DNA from: Eisenbergiella sp963559585
GTDB taxonomy: Bacteria; Bacillota; Clostridia; Lachnospirales; Lachnospiraceae
Length of the DNA: 64,000 nt
NCBI GenBank assembly: GCA_963559585.1
Contig: CAUWLJ010000007.1
Coordinates: 3,736-67,735 of the forward strand
Direction of reading: 5' to 3'
Shown: positions 51,020 to 59,443 of the stretch, piece by piece
How the letters are laid out: each line of letters starts with the position of its first letter
How positions within the stretch are numbered: position 1 is the first letter of the stretch
Position numbers and translations under genes: made by a program
The notes under the pieces: generated by a model
Seen by the model: only the letters and a program-made list of their open reading frames with translations
Database searches by the model: none
Told to the model about the DNA's origin: nothing

Positions 51020-52813
51020 ATGGTTTTACAGAATTTGATATTTCCATCACCGGATACATGCACGGAAGAAGAAATGTATTTCAGAAGAAATGGAGAAGTT
51101 GATTATACCTGGGCAGAAAAGAGAATACGTGTCCGCCCGGATGGAGCGATATATTTTGATACCTATTTCAACAGTTTTTCAATTGGCAAATGGGGCAAGT
51201 ATACAAAATTGAATCATGTGTATCTTACTCTGAAATTTAAAGGTAAGATCAGAATAACGCTAGTACGAAAAGAAAGAAACGGAAACGAAATAATCAATCA
51301 TTATATCAACGAAGCTGTCGTTTCGTCTTCAGGAGAGGGGATTTCTTTAAAATTTTCCGATGCAGACCTGGCCGGGATATACTCTTTTGACATTTTGGCG
51401 ATAAGGGAGAGCGTTATCCTGGGGGGATATTACTGGACGGATATAGAGGATGAAGAAATCGATGATGTAAAGCTGGCATTGGATATTTGCACCTTCAAAA
51501 GAGAACGCTTTGTGAAGAAAAATATGGAACTGATTCAAAGCAGATTGTTTGAACAGGAAGAATATCGGGAATTCAGGGAGAAGATAGAAGTATATCTGAT
51601 TGACAATGCCGGAACATTAAAAGGCCGGGAAGTGGAAAAAAAGTATATCCATCTTATAAAAAACAAAAATGTGGGAGGAGCCGGAGGATTTACACGCGGC
51701 CTGATGGAAATAAAAAGGAGACAGGCAGAGAACGGATACTCGCATGCGCTGCTGATGGATGATGATGTGGTTCTGGAGCCTGAATCATTATTCCGGACAT
51801 GGTCTCTTTTGCGGATCATAAAGGAGGAATTTAAGGGAGCCTTTATAGGGGGAGCCATGCTGCGGCTGGATCGTCCATATATACAGGTGGAATCAGGGGC
51901 TTATTGGAACCAGGGAAGCCTGATCAGCAGAAAAGGAGGACTCGATTTCAGAGGAGTAGAGCCATGCCTGTATAACGAGATAGAAGAAAAGGTTGATTAC
52001 TGTGCATGGTGGTACTGCACCATTCCCCTGGAGGTAGTGAAAGAGGACAATCTGCCGCTTCCCATTTTCATTCGGGGAGATGATGTGGAATATGGACTGA
52101 GAAATGCAGAAAAAGTAATTTTGATGAATGGAATCTGCGTATGGCATGAAGCGTTTGAAAATAAGTATTCTTCAACCATGTTTTATTATATTCTCAGGAA
52201 TCGTCTGATTGACAATGCAATTCATAATTGCCCGCTGGGCAAGAAAGAGTTTGTGAGGATTATGAAAAAGCAGGCCATTGAAGAACTTTATCTGTACCGC
52301 TATAAAAACGTGCGTTTGCTGCTGCAGGGTGTGAAAGACTTTTATAAGGGAATTGACTGGTTTAAAGAGCAGGACGGACAGGCACTCCATAAAAAGGTGA
52401 TGGACGGCGGCTACAAAATGCAGTTTGTGGAGGATGTGGATGCAGTATTTGATTATGGGGCTTATGAGCAGTCCTTTTCACAGCCCGAAGATTTTTCTTT
52501 CACTCATAGATTGATAAGAAAAATCACAATGAATGGGACGCTTTTGAAACCGAAAAAGGAGAATGCGGTGATTCCGGTTCTTGGCGGAAGGCAGATCTGC
52601 GTTTTCAGAGTGAACAGGATCATGAACTATGATAAGGCAAATCAAAAAGGGTTTGCGACCATGAGAGATGCGAAGGAAGCGATAGAATGTATGAGGCTGT
52701 TAAAGGAAACCATCAGGGAAACGGATAAACGGTATGATGAAATAAACAGGGAATATTATGTGCGTGGGAAAGAGCTGATGAGCTGGGAATTTTGGGAGAA
52801 CTATCTGAGGTAA
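51020..52813 (+). CDS. GlfT2-type galactofuranosyltransferase 2
   Basis: A 597-residue homologue of the preceding enzyme with the same plan: N-terminal beta-rich domain with FNSFSIGKWGKYTKLN (about 48-63), GT-A core, LMDDDVVLEPESLF near residue 246, AWWYCTIPLE near 330, GDDVEYGLRNAEK near 355 and VWHEAFENKYSS near 376. The C-terminal ~170 residues extend beyond the shorter paralogue. The pair resembles a divided galactan polymerase. It is AT-richer than the first paralogue gene. ATG at 51020 is four bases after the duplicated RBS. Confidence 0.85.
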   Translation: MVLQNLIFPSPDTCTEEEMYFRRNGEVDYTWAEKRIRVRPDGAIYFDTYFNSFSIGKWGKYTKLNHVYLTLKFKGKIRITLVRKERNGNEIINHYINEAVVSSSGEGISLKFSDADLAGIYSFDILAIRESVILGGYYWTDIEDEEIDDVKLALDICTFKRERFVKKNMELIQSRLFEQEEYREFREKIEVYLIDNAGTLKGREVEKKYIHLIKNKNVGGAGGFTRGLMEIKRRQAENGYSHALLMDDDVVLEPESLFRTWSLLRIIKEEFKGAFIGGAMLRLDRPYIQVESGAYWNQGSLISRKGGLDFRGVEPCLYNEIEEKVDYCAWWYCTIPLEVVKEDNLPLPIFIRGDDVEYGLRNAEKVILMNGICVWHEAFENKYSSTMFYYILRNRLIDNAIHNCPLGKKEFVRIMKKQAIEELYLYRYKNVRLLLQGVKDFYKGIDWFKEQDGQALHKKVMDGGYKMQFVEDVDAVFDYGAYEQSFSQPEDFSFTHRLIRKITMNGTLLKPKKENAVIPVLGGRQICVFRVNRIMNYDKANQKGFATMRDAKEAIECMRLLKETIRETDKRYDEINREYYVRGKELMSWEFWENYLR

Positions 52814-52948
52814 AAGAAACGGAGATAGAGGATTCAATATTTTATTGTATGATACACGCAGATTGCTGATTTGAATTGTTTGGATACACATTCCAAGGAA
52901 CTGATATGCAGATGCAAAATTTTAACATACAAAGTTTAGGAGAAAAAT

Positions 52949-54007
52949 ATGTTGAGTGAGGTTGATTTAAAAATAAAAGAGCTAGAAAATAAAATGGATA
53001 TACTTATAAAATACTGTAAGGATATATCTGAAAAAAGTAATGATATACAAATTAGAAATCATGATGTACAAGACCAAATTTATAATTTAATCCATCAGGA
53101 AAAAACGCATGATGTTCAAAACAAAATGATGATGTGGCAAATAATGAAAAAAGTTAAAGAGGACACGATAGAATCTGCTAAAAGACAATTTTTCATGGAT
53201 ATGCCAAAGGCAACGGGAAATTTGAGAAAGATGCAATTGGCGGGCAGTATTCTTCTGTCTAAATTAGATGAGGTGTGCAGGAAAAATGGATTGAATTACT
53301 GGCTTAATTTTGGAACGTTAATAGGGGCAATTCGACATGAGGGTTTTATACCCTGGGATGATGATACTGATGTAGGAATGATGAGGAAGGATGTTGAAAA
53401 ATTAACGGAATTATTGGAGGAGGATGCAGATTTTTTTGTTTCTCACATATACGCAATGGACAAAAATAATATGAACCATTGCGTACAATTAAAATTTCGG
53501 GAGAGAAATACACCGTACTGCCTGGATATTTTTGTATATGATTATTGTGATGATATATCAGAAAACAATGTTAAAAAACAGATGCAGTTAAATAAGGACA
53601 TGGCGATGAGTGCACAGTCAATTAGAGAACTGCCAGTAGATGACAAAGAAAAAGAGAGACGATGTAGAGAACTGCATGAAAAATATTTGCAGAAATCAAA
53701 GGAAGAAGTAGGAGTTTCAAAAAGTCCGAAATCGTGTATGATATGGGCAATAGATAATTTGAGATGCAGGCCATTTTTTCAAGGGAATTATAGAATGGAA
53801 GATGTTTTTCCGTTAGAGGAGCTGCAGTTTGAGGGAAGGAGGTATTTTGTCCCCAAAAATCCTTTGCAGTATGCAAATGCAAAGTATAGAGACATTTATT
53901 CATTACCCAGCGATATGTTGTCACATACACATTTTGATATAGATAGCAATCGTGAGAAAATATTGAATGAAATAGTGGAGAAGCATAAAAGCAGACTATT
54001 CCAATAA
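52949..54007 (+). CDS. LicD family phosphotransferase
   Basis: A 352-residue protein. The N-terminal ~75 residues are probably coiled coil (DLKIKELENKMDILIKYC). The LicD core follows: LDEVCRKNGLNYWLNFGTLI, then GAIRHEGFIPWDDDTDVGM near residues 115-142, the nucleotidyltransferase-fold DDDxD motif. LicD enzymes transfer phosphocholine (or similar phospho-alcohols) from a CDP carrier to surface glycans. GGAGAAA precedes the ATG. Marked AT-rich composition. It lies upstream of LicA- and LicC-like genes, which would supply the CDP-activated donor. Confidence 0.85.
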   Translation: MLSEVDLKIKELENKMDILIKYCKDISEKSNDIQIRNHDVQDQIYNLIHQEKTHDVQNKMMMWQIMKKVKEDTIESAKRQFFMDMPKATGNLRKMQLAGSILLSKLDEVCRKNGLNYWLNFGTLIGAIRHEGFIPWDDDTDVGMMRKDVEKLTELLEEDADFFVSHIYAMDKNNMNHCVQLKFRERNTPYCLDIFVYDYCDDISENNVKKQMQLNKDMAMSAQSIRELPVDDKEKERRCRELHEKYLQKSKEEVGVSKSPKSCMIWAIDNLRCRPFFQGNYRMEDVFPLEELQFEGRRYFVPKNPLQYANAKYRDIYSLPSDMLSHTHFDIDSNREKILNEIVEKHKSRLFQ

Positions 54008-54022
54008 ATGGGGGGAATATGG

Positions 54023-54943
54023 ATGGAATCTATTATAACTACTGGCGGAATATATACAGAGAAAATTAAACAATCTATACTTGATACCATATGTAAAGTT
54101 TTTCAATGCAGTCAAGAGGATGTTGAAAATATAGAACCGATTCAGGAGGGAATGACCAATATTGTCCTTTCATTTGAATTTAATGGAGGTAAATACATAT
54201 ATCGCTATCCGGGATTGGGAGCAGAAAATCTAGTTGATCGTGGCAGGGAATCCATGATGCAAAAGGTTGTGGAAGATGCCGGGATTGATAAAACGCTAAT
54301 TGCAATGAGCGTAGATGAAGGATGGCGTATATCAAAATTCATTGAAAGCAGAAAATTTGATTATCATAATCTGAACGATATGGTAAGAGCGGTAATGCTG
54401 TTAAAAAAATTACATCAATTTCCGGCAAAGGTCAGATGGGCATTTGATGTGATTCAGATGGCTGAAGCGATCAAAGATAAAATTGCAGATGAGTACTATG
54501 GGAATTTTGAAGATTTTTCAGAAATACGCGATAGGGTATATAAACTAAATCAGATGACAAAAAATGACCATATACCATGGTGTAATATACATGGAGATGC
54601 AAGAGATGTAAATTTCCTTATAAATAGTGAAGAAATATATCTTATAGATTGGGAGTATTCAGGTTATGGAGATCCTGGATTCGATATTGGGTCATATATT
54701 TGTGGAGGAGATCATTCAGAAGAAGAAATAGAACAGATCTTATTTATCTATTTTGGAAGAGAACCTAAACTAGATGAAAAGCGGCACTTTTATGCGTACA
54801 TTGGACTGACAGGATGGTTCTACATGCATTGGACTATGTATAAGGAGTCCTGTGGTCAGAAAGTAGGAGTGAATAAAGAATTATGGTATTTTTTTGCAAA
54901 ACAATATACTGAGAAAGCATTGGAGCTGTATGGGGGAAAATAG
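54023..54943 (+). CDS. LicA/choline kinase-like phosphotransferase
   Basis: A 306-residue kinase of the aminoglycoside phosphotransferase/choline kinase fold. The nucleotide/substrate region is PIQEGMTNIVLSFEFNGGKY and YIYRYPGLG; the catalytic loop is NIHGDARDVNFLI near residue 187 and the metal motif LIDWEYSGYGDPGFDIGSY near 206. Choline is the likely substrate, given the flanking licD- and licC-like genes (inference). I chose ATG at 54023 (GGGGGG upstream) rather than 54008, which overlaps the G-run. Two bases separate its stop from the LicC-like start, so they are translationally coupled. Confidence 0.82.
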   Translation: MESIITTGGIYTEKIKQSILDTICKVFQCSQEDVENIEPIQEGMTNIVLSFEFNGGKYIYRYPGLGAENLVDRGRESMMQKVVEDAGIDKTLIAMSVDEGWRISKFIESRKFDYHNLNDMVRAVMLLKKLHQFPAKVRWAFDVIQMAEAIKDKIADEYYGNFEDFSEIRDRVYKLNQMTKNDHIPWCNIHGDARDVNFLINSEEIYLIDWEYSGYGDPGFDIGSYICGGDHSEEEIEQILFIYFGREPKLDEKRHFYAYIGLTGWFYMHWTMYKESCGQKVGVNKELWYFFAKQYTEKALELYGGK

Positions 54944-54944
54944 G

Positions 54945-55667
54945 ATGACTTATATTATTTTTGCGGCAGGGAAAGGGAAGAAGCTTCAGCCGTTGACTCT
55001 GAAGTATGCAAAGACACAGTATAAATTGGATACGGATACAACAATTTTGCAGAGAATGGTAAGAAAAATAAGAAAATATGATAAAAAAGCAGAGATAGTT
55101 GTCATTATAGGATATAAAGGTGAAAACCTGCAAAAAGAACTGGAGGCTGATAATGTAAAATTTGTTTTTAACCCTTTTTATGCAGTGACAAGCTCGGTTG
55201 CGTCTTTATGGTTTGCGAAAGATTATTTAGAGAAGGAAAACGTTGTTTTAATTAATGGAGACGTGGTTTTATCAGATGAAATTATTGAGCAGCATGTATG
55301 TGTACCAACCCAAAAGCCGTATCTTTTATTAGACAGCGGTGCTTCAGATAAAAATCGGTATTATGTGCAAATAAATGAAAATAAAGTGGTTGTATTAAGT
55401 AAGGAGTTGTCAGAATATTATGCAGAATACTGCCATGTTGTAAAACTGGATGCAGTTTCAGCTCGATTGTTAAAACAAGAGATTATAGCTATGATACATT
55501 CAGATATGTATGATCAATATTTTGAGTCAGCATTGGTTCAATTAATTTTCTCATCAGAATTTGAACTATACTTTGAAGATATAGCTGGATTTGATTGGGT
55601 AGAAGTGGATGAAGTAAACGACATGCTGAAAGCAAAAAATATCCATAAAAAGTCTGTTAAGCACTGA
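54945..55667 (+). CDS. LicC-like nucleotidyltransferase
   Basis: A 240-residue protein of the nucleotidyltransferase fold. Signature TYIIFAAGKGKKLQPLT at the N-terminus (residues 2-18), Lys in YKLDTDTTI, and the metal Asp in VLINGDVVLSD near residue 104. It ends with a second metal Asp region FDWVEVDEVNDM. Beside LicA- and LicD-like genes it is best read as CTP:phosphocholine cytidylyltransferase, making CDP-choline. GGGGGAAAATAGG precedes the ATG. Confidence 0.8.
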   Translation: MTYIIFAAGKGKKLQPLTLKYAKTQYKLDTDTTILQRMVRKIRKYDKKAEIVVIIGYKGENLQKELEADNVKFVFNPFYAVTSSVASLWFAKDYLEKENVVLINGDVVLSDEIIEQHVCVPTQKPYLLLDSGASDKNRYYVQINENKVVVLSKELSEYYAEYCHVVKLDAVSARLLKQEIIAMIHSDMYDQYFESALVQLIFSSEFELYFEDIAGFDWVEVDEVNDMLKAKNIHKKSVKH

Positions 55668-55696
55668 CAAGATAGATATTATGGAGGAGACTATAG

Positions 55697-56428
55697 ATGA
55701 ATGTGGCTGTTATTTTGGCAGGTGGAAAAGGAACCAGGGTTGGCGCAGGGATTCCGAAGCAGTTTATTAAAGTGCAGGGGAAGCCAATTCTGGCATATAC
55801 AATCGAGACATTTCAAAACCATTCCGAGATTGACGCAATCGAAGTTGTATGCATTGAACAGTATATGGATGATATGAAAGAAATTGTACAGATGTATCAT
55901 CTGTCAAAGGTAAAATGGATAGTTCAAGGCGGAGAAGATTTTCAGCATTCAGTTTTGAATGGGATAGATAATTTGAAGCAAGAATGTAAAAATACGGATA
56001 TAGTATTAATCCATTTCGGGGCATCTCCGTTTGTAAAGGATGATATTATTACAGATGCCATCAGAGTGTGCGGAAAAAGAGGTAATGCAATATCAACGAC
56101 ACCTTTTTATTTATTGTCTGGCGTTAAAGATGATGATGAAAAGTCTACAAAATGGATTGATCGTGATACCGTTGCCTGCATGAATTCTCCGCATGCCTTC
56201 AAGTATGGCGTGATTAGAGAAATTTATGAAGAAGCTGAGAGAAAAGGGATGATTGAGACAGCAGAGCCGCATACAACTACTTTAATGTATATGCTGGGAA
56301 AGCCGATTTTTTTTTCAAAAGGAAGTCAAAGCAATATAAAAATTACAACTCAAGAGGATATAGAGTTATTTGAGGGGTATATCCTGCTAAAGCAAAGGAA
56401 AATGAGTGAAGAAAATGTAAAAATCTAA
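55697..56428 (+). CDS. IspD/TarI-like cytidylyltransferase
   Basis: A 243-residue enzyme of the IspD/TarI family. Signature VILAGGKGTRVGAGIPKQF (residues 5-23), HFGASPFV where IspD usually has HDaaRPfv, and a C-terminal IKITTQEDIELFEGYIL block. The altered H-x-G-A-S motif and the surroundings (surface-glycan operon, no TarJ reductase, no isoprenoid genes) suggest CTP activation of a polyol or other phosphate for the glycan rather than isoprenoid synthesis. GGAGG lies upstream of the ATG. Confidence 0.72.
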   Translation: MNVAVILAGGKGTRVGAGIPKQFIKVQGKPILAYTIETFQNHSEIDAIEVVCIEQYMDDMKEIVQMYHLSKVKWIVQGGEDFQHSVLNGIDNLKQECKNTDIVLIHFGASPFVKDDIITDAIRVCGKRGNAISTTPFYLLSGVKDDDEKSTKWIDRDTVACMNSPHAFKYGVIREIYEEAERKGMIETAEPHTTTLMYMLGKPIFFSKGSQSNIKITTQEDIELFEGYILLKQRKMSEENVKI

Positions 56429-56439
56429 GAGAGAGGATA

Positions 56440-56628
56440 GAAGCGATTGGAAGGAATAAGGAAAAAATCGAAGGTATCCATGCGCACCGCTGCGGGGCTC
56501 ATATTTTTCATACCAACAGCAAACTTTCATGGCAGGGAGACGCGGTGGTGAACTACACGGAATATGAGGTTCCCTATACGCGGGTGATCGAGGAGGCGCT
56601 TTCCTGTGCAGAGTCAGAATTGTCATAA
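56440..56628 (+). pseudogene. UDP-galactopyranose mutase (glf) remnant
   Basis: One frame reads KIEGIHAHRCGAHIFHTNSK (the Glf N-terminal GAHIFHT motif), then jumps directly to GDAVVNYTEYEVPYTRVIEE (the Glf motif before the C-terminal Arg region), and stops at 56628. In an intact ~370-residue enzyme these blocks are about 170 residues apart. The FAD-binding start and the catalytic core are absent, so this is an internally deleted glf at the end of a galactofuranose operon. Confidence 0.8.
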
Positions 56629-56681
56629 AACAGATGAAGGGTATAAGGCGTAAATTTTGTAAACAAAGTGTCAGGGATGTG

Positions 56682-56718
56682 GTGTCCGGGCGGCCGGCGG
56701 TATTCCGGCACTTTTTTT
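56682..56718 (+). terminator. Terminator of the glycan operon
   Basis: GTGTCCGG (56682-56689) pairs, with a one-base bulge, with CCGGCAC (56705-56711), followed by seven T. Confidence 0.65.
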
Positions 56719-56730
56719 ATTGCTTCCGGC

Positions 56731-56759
56731 TTGCGGCAGATAAAAAAACCACATATAAT
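56731..56759 (+). promoter_or_regulatory. Promoter of the Rpn-family gene
   Basis: TTGCGG (56731-56736) and a perfect TATAAT (56754-56759) with a 17-base spacer, 46 bases before the start codon. Confidence 0.65.
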
Positions 56760-56805
56760 GAAGAGGGAAAGAAGGTTCTGTCTGCGGAAAACAAAAGGGA
56801 AAAAG

Positions 56806-57750
56806 ATGGGAAGTATTGATGCCATTACAAAAGAGTATACCTCTGATAACAGGAGGTTTGCGGATCTGTTCAACTATCTGATCTATGATGGCAGACAGGT
56901 AATCCGCCCGCAGGATTTGAAGGAACAGGATGCAGCAGAGCTGGCGCTGCCTTACGGGGGGGACCGGAAAAGAATTGCGAAGCAGCGGATGCGGGACAAT
57001 CTGAAGGCTTACTGTGCTAAGGAAGCCGGCGGCGTTACCTACCTGCTTTTGGGGGTGGAGAACCAGACGGACCAGCATTTTGCCATGCCTGTCAAGAACA
57101 TGAATTACGATGCGATGAATTATGCTGCCCAGGTTACCGAAGCTGCAAAGCGCCGCCGGGAACAGAGGGTACAGCAGCAGGGGGATGAATATTTATCTGG
57201 CTTTGGAGCAGATGACCGCTTGACACCGGTGGTGACCCTGGCAGTATACTGGGGGGCGGATGAATGGCAGGCTCCCAGAAGCCTGCATGGGATGTTCCCT
57301 GAGCTTCCCTGGGAGGTTCTCAGGTTTGTGCCGGATTATCAGATCAATCTGATCGTTCCGGCAGAGATCAAAGATTATGGTAAATTCCATACGGAGATCG
57401 GGCCTGTTCTGGAATTTATCAGAAATTCCAGGGATTTGGAAAAACTGAGGGAGCTGCTGAACGAAAAGCCTGTTTACCGGGAAATGGACAGGGAGAGCGC
57501 TGTACTGTTAAATGCGGTTGCCGGACTGCGGCTGAATTTGAAAAAGGAGAAAGGGGTTCTGAATATGTGTAAGGCATGGGAGGATTATGCTAAGGATTAT
57601 GCTGAAGATTATGCAAAAGAGCTGACAATAAAATCGGTCAGAAATATGATCCGGAAAGGAATCCCATATGAAACTGCCAGGGGAATTATAGAGGGGGTCT
57701 CTGATGAAGAACTGAGACGGATGTATGAGGAGGAGCAGAAGCCCTTCTGA
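56806..57750 (+). CDS. Rpn-family PD-(D/E)XK nuclease / putative transposase
   Basis: A 314-residue protein of the recombination-promoting nuclease group common in Lachnospiraceae. Family blocks are FADLFNYLIYDGRQVIRPQD, VTYLLLGVENQTDQHFAMPV (the E-N-Q nuclease core) with YDAMNYAAQV, and PVVTLAVYWGADEWQAPRSL. The C-terminus has a helical repeat (WEDYAKDYAEDYAKEL) and a helix-turn-helix-like end (GIPYETARGIIEGVSDEEL). Members raise recombination and cause DNA damage when overproduced (Rpn literature), but most roles are unknown. AAGGGA precedes the ATG at 56806. No inverted repeats of a transposon were found around it. Confidence 0.78.
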   Translation: MGSIDAITKEYTSDNRRFADLFNYLIYDGRQVIRPQDLKEQDAAELALPYGGDRKRIAKQRMRDNLKAYCAKEAGGVTYLLLGVENQTDQHFAMPVKNMNYDAMNYAAQVTEAAKRRREQRVQQQGDEYLSGFGADDRLTPVVTLAVYWGADEWQAPRSLHGMFPELPWEVLRFVPDYQINLIVPAEIKDYGKFHTEIGPVLEFIRNSRDLEKLRELLNEKPVYREMDRESAVLLNAVAGLRLNLKKEKGVLNMCKAWEDYAKDYAEDYAKELTIKSVRNMIRKGIPYETARGIIEGVSDEELRRMYEEEQKPF

Positions 57751-57795
57751 TGCCATATGCTGATGATTGGGACTGCGTATGAACGGAAAAAATAT

Positions 57796-57824
57796 TTGAC
57801 ATTTTGTATTACAGAAAATATACT
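57796..57824 (+). promoter_or_regulatory. Promoter of the small RHH gene
   Basis: Perfect TTGACA (57796-57801) and TATACT (57819-57824) with a 17-base spacer. A strong constitutive-looking promoter 30 bases before the start codon. Confidence 0.85.
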
Positions 57825-57853
57825 GAAACGTAGATGCCAAGAGGAGAGTGCCC

Positions 57854-58024
57854 ATGGAAAAGAGAGGACGTCCCAAAGCGGATGTGATAAAAGAGCGTAT
57901 TGTGACCATACGGATGTCTGAGGAGGAATATCACGCTTTGAAGGAATACTCTGCGAAACATCAACAGACCATTACAAAGACGATCAAAACGGGAGTGGAG
58001 CTGCTGTACCAGGCCCGCCAGTGA
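57854..58024 (+). CDS. Small ribbon-helix-helix DNA-binding protein
   Basis: A 56-residue protein. A basic arm (MEKRGRPKADVIKER) leads into the beta strand IVTIRMSEEEYHALKEYSAK and a second helix TITKTIKTGVELLYQ, the layout of Arc/CopG-type repressors. GAGGAGAG precedes the ATG. It has its own near-consensus promoter and lies 46 bases before hisS. It could be an orphan antitoxin, a regulator of the neighbouring Rpn-family gene, or a remnant controller of the island. No partner toxin is adjacent. Confidence 0.8.
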   Translation: MEKRGRPKADVIKERIVTIRMSEEEYHALKEYSAKHQQTITKTIKTGVELLYQARQ

Positions 58025-58070
58025 GGCACAGGATTTTGACAGGAGAAGGAAAAAAGAAAGGAAGCGGCAT

Positions 58071-59336
58071 ATGGCACTGAGTAAGAAGCCGGTCACCGGC
58101 ATGAGAGACATTCTGCCAGGGGAGATGCAGATCAGGGATTACTGCATCAGTGTGATCAAGGATACCTACGGTAAGTTTGGATTTACCTCCATAGAGACTC
58201 CCTGCGTGGAGAATATCGCCAATCTGACCAGTAAGCAGGGCGGAGATAATGAGAAGCTGATTTTTAAAATTTTAAAAAGAGGGGAGAAGCTGAACCTGGA
58301 GACAGCGCAGGAGGAAGCGGATCTGGTGGACGGAGGGTTACGATACGACCTGACCGTGCCGCTGGCGCGTTTTTATTCCAACAATGCCAGTCAGCTTCCC
58401 ACGCCCTTTAAGGCGCTGCAGATCGGTAACGTATGGCGGGCAGACCGCCCCCAGAGAGGGCGTTACCGTCAGTTTATGCAGTGCGACATCGATATTCTGG
58501 GCGAGCCCTCCAACCTGGCGGAGATCGAATTGATCCTGGCGACCACCACCACCCTGGGAAAACTGGGCTTTAAGAATTTTCAGATCCGAATTAATGATAG
58601 ACGGATACTGAAGGCCATGGCGGCCTGCAGCGGCTTCCCGGAGGAGAGCTTTGACGCGGTTTTCATCATTCTGGATAAGATGGACAAGATCGGCCTGGAA
58701 GGCGTGGAGAGTGAGCTTTCGGAGAGCGGCTTTGCGAAGGAGAGCATCGACCGTTATCTGGAGCTGTTCAGAGGACTGGAGCAGGCGCGGGATGGCCTGG
58801 CTTATCTGGCAGAGAAGCTTTCCGGCGTGCTGGAGCAGGAGGTGGCGGACAATCTTCGTGAGATCACGGAGAGCGTGCAGGCCACAAAGGCGGCGGATTT
58901 TGAGATTGTTTTTGACCCCACTCTGGTGCGCGGCATGTCCTATTATACAGGCACTATTTTTGAGATAGCCATTCCAGAGTTCGGAGGAAGCTGCGGAGGC
59001 GGCGGAAGATATGACGGGATGATTGGCAGATTTACCGGGAAGGACGTGCCGGCCTGCGGCTTTTCCATCGGTTTTGAACGCATTATCCTTCTGCTGATGG
59101 AGAATGGCTTCCAGATTCCCAACCGTCCTGCCAAGGTGGCCTATCTGCTGGAAAAGGGAGTGTCCGGCCAGGTGCTTACGGACTGCCTTGCCAGGGCGCA
59201 GGAGGAGCGTGCGGCGGGAACCCAGGTACTGGTGGCCCGTATGAACAAGAACAAGAAATTTCAGAAGGAGCAGCTGATGAAGGAAGGCTGGGAGGAATTT
59301 CGGGAAATTTACCGGGAGCCCATGAAAGGAAGATAA
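58071..59336 (+). CDS. hisS: Histidyl-tRNA synthetase
   Basis: A 421-residue class II synthetase of standard length. Motif 1 region is FGFTSIETPCVEN, motif 2 is QIGNVWRADRPQRGRYRQFM near residue 117-136, the HisRS signatures are LVRGMSYYTGTIFEI near 284 and GGGRYDGMIGRF near 309, and motif 3 is ACGFSIGFERIILLL. A C-terminal anticodon domain follows. AAAGGAAGCGG precedes the ATG. It normally follows hemZ in this conserved block; here about 9.7 kb separates them. Confidence 0.95.
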   Translation: MALSKKPVTGMRDILPGEMQIRDYCISVIKDTYGKFGFTSIETPCVENIANLTSKQGGDNEKLIFKILKRGEKLNLETAQEEADLVDGGLRYDLTVPLARFYSNNASQLPTPFKALQIGNVWRADRPQRGRYRQFMQCDIDILGEPSNLAEIELILATTTTLGKLGFKNFQIRINDRRILKAMAACSGFPEESFDAVFIILDKMDKIGLEGVESELSESGFAKESIDRYLELFRGLEQARDGLAYLAEKLSGVLEQEVADNLREITESVQATKAADFEIVFDPTLVRGMSYYTGTIFEIAIPEFGGSCGGGGRYDGMIGRFTGKDVPACGFSIGFERIILLLMENGFQIPNRPAKVAYLLEKGVSGQVLTDCLARAQEERAAGTQVLVARMNKNKKFQKEQLMKEGWEEFREIYREPMKGR

Positions 59337-59443
59337 CCGCATCGGCCCTTGAGGGAGGCTGTCGGCTTTTCGGAGGCGCGGACTGAGATATTACGATTAA
59401 AACGGATTGCTGGATACGGATTTACGATAGAATGGAGGAAATT

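Noticed and set aside
59337..59443. T-box riboswitch before aspS
   Set aside because: The 107-base gap is too short and lacks a T-box core.
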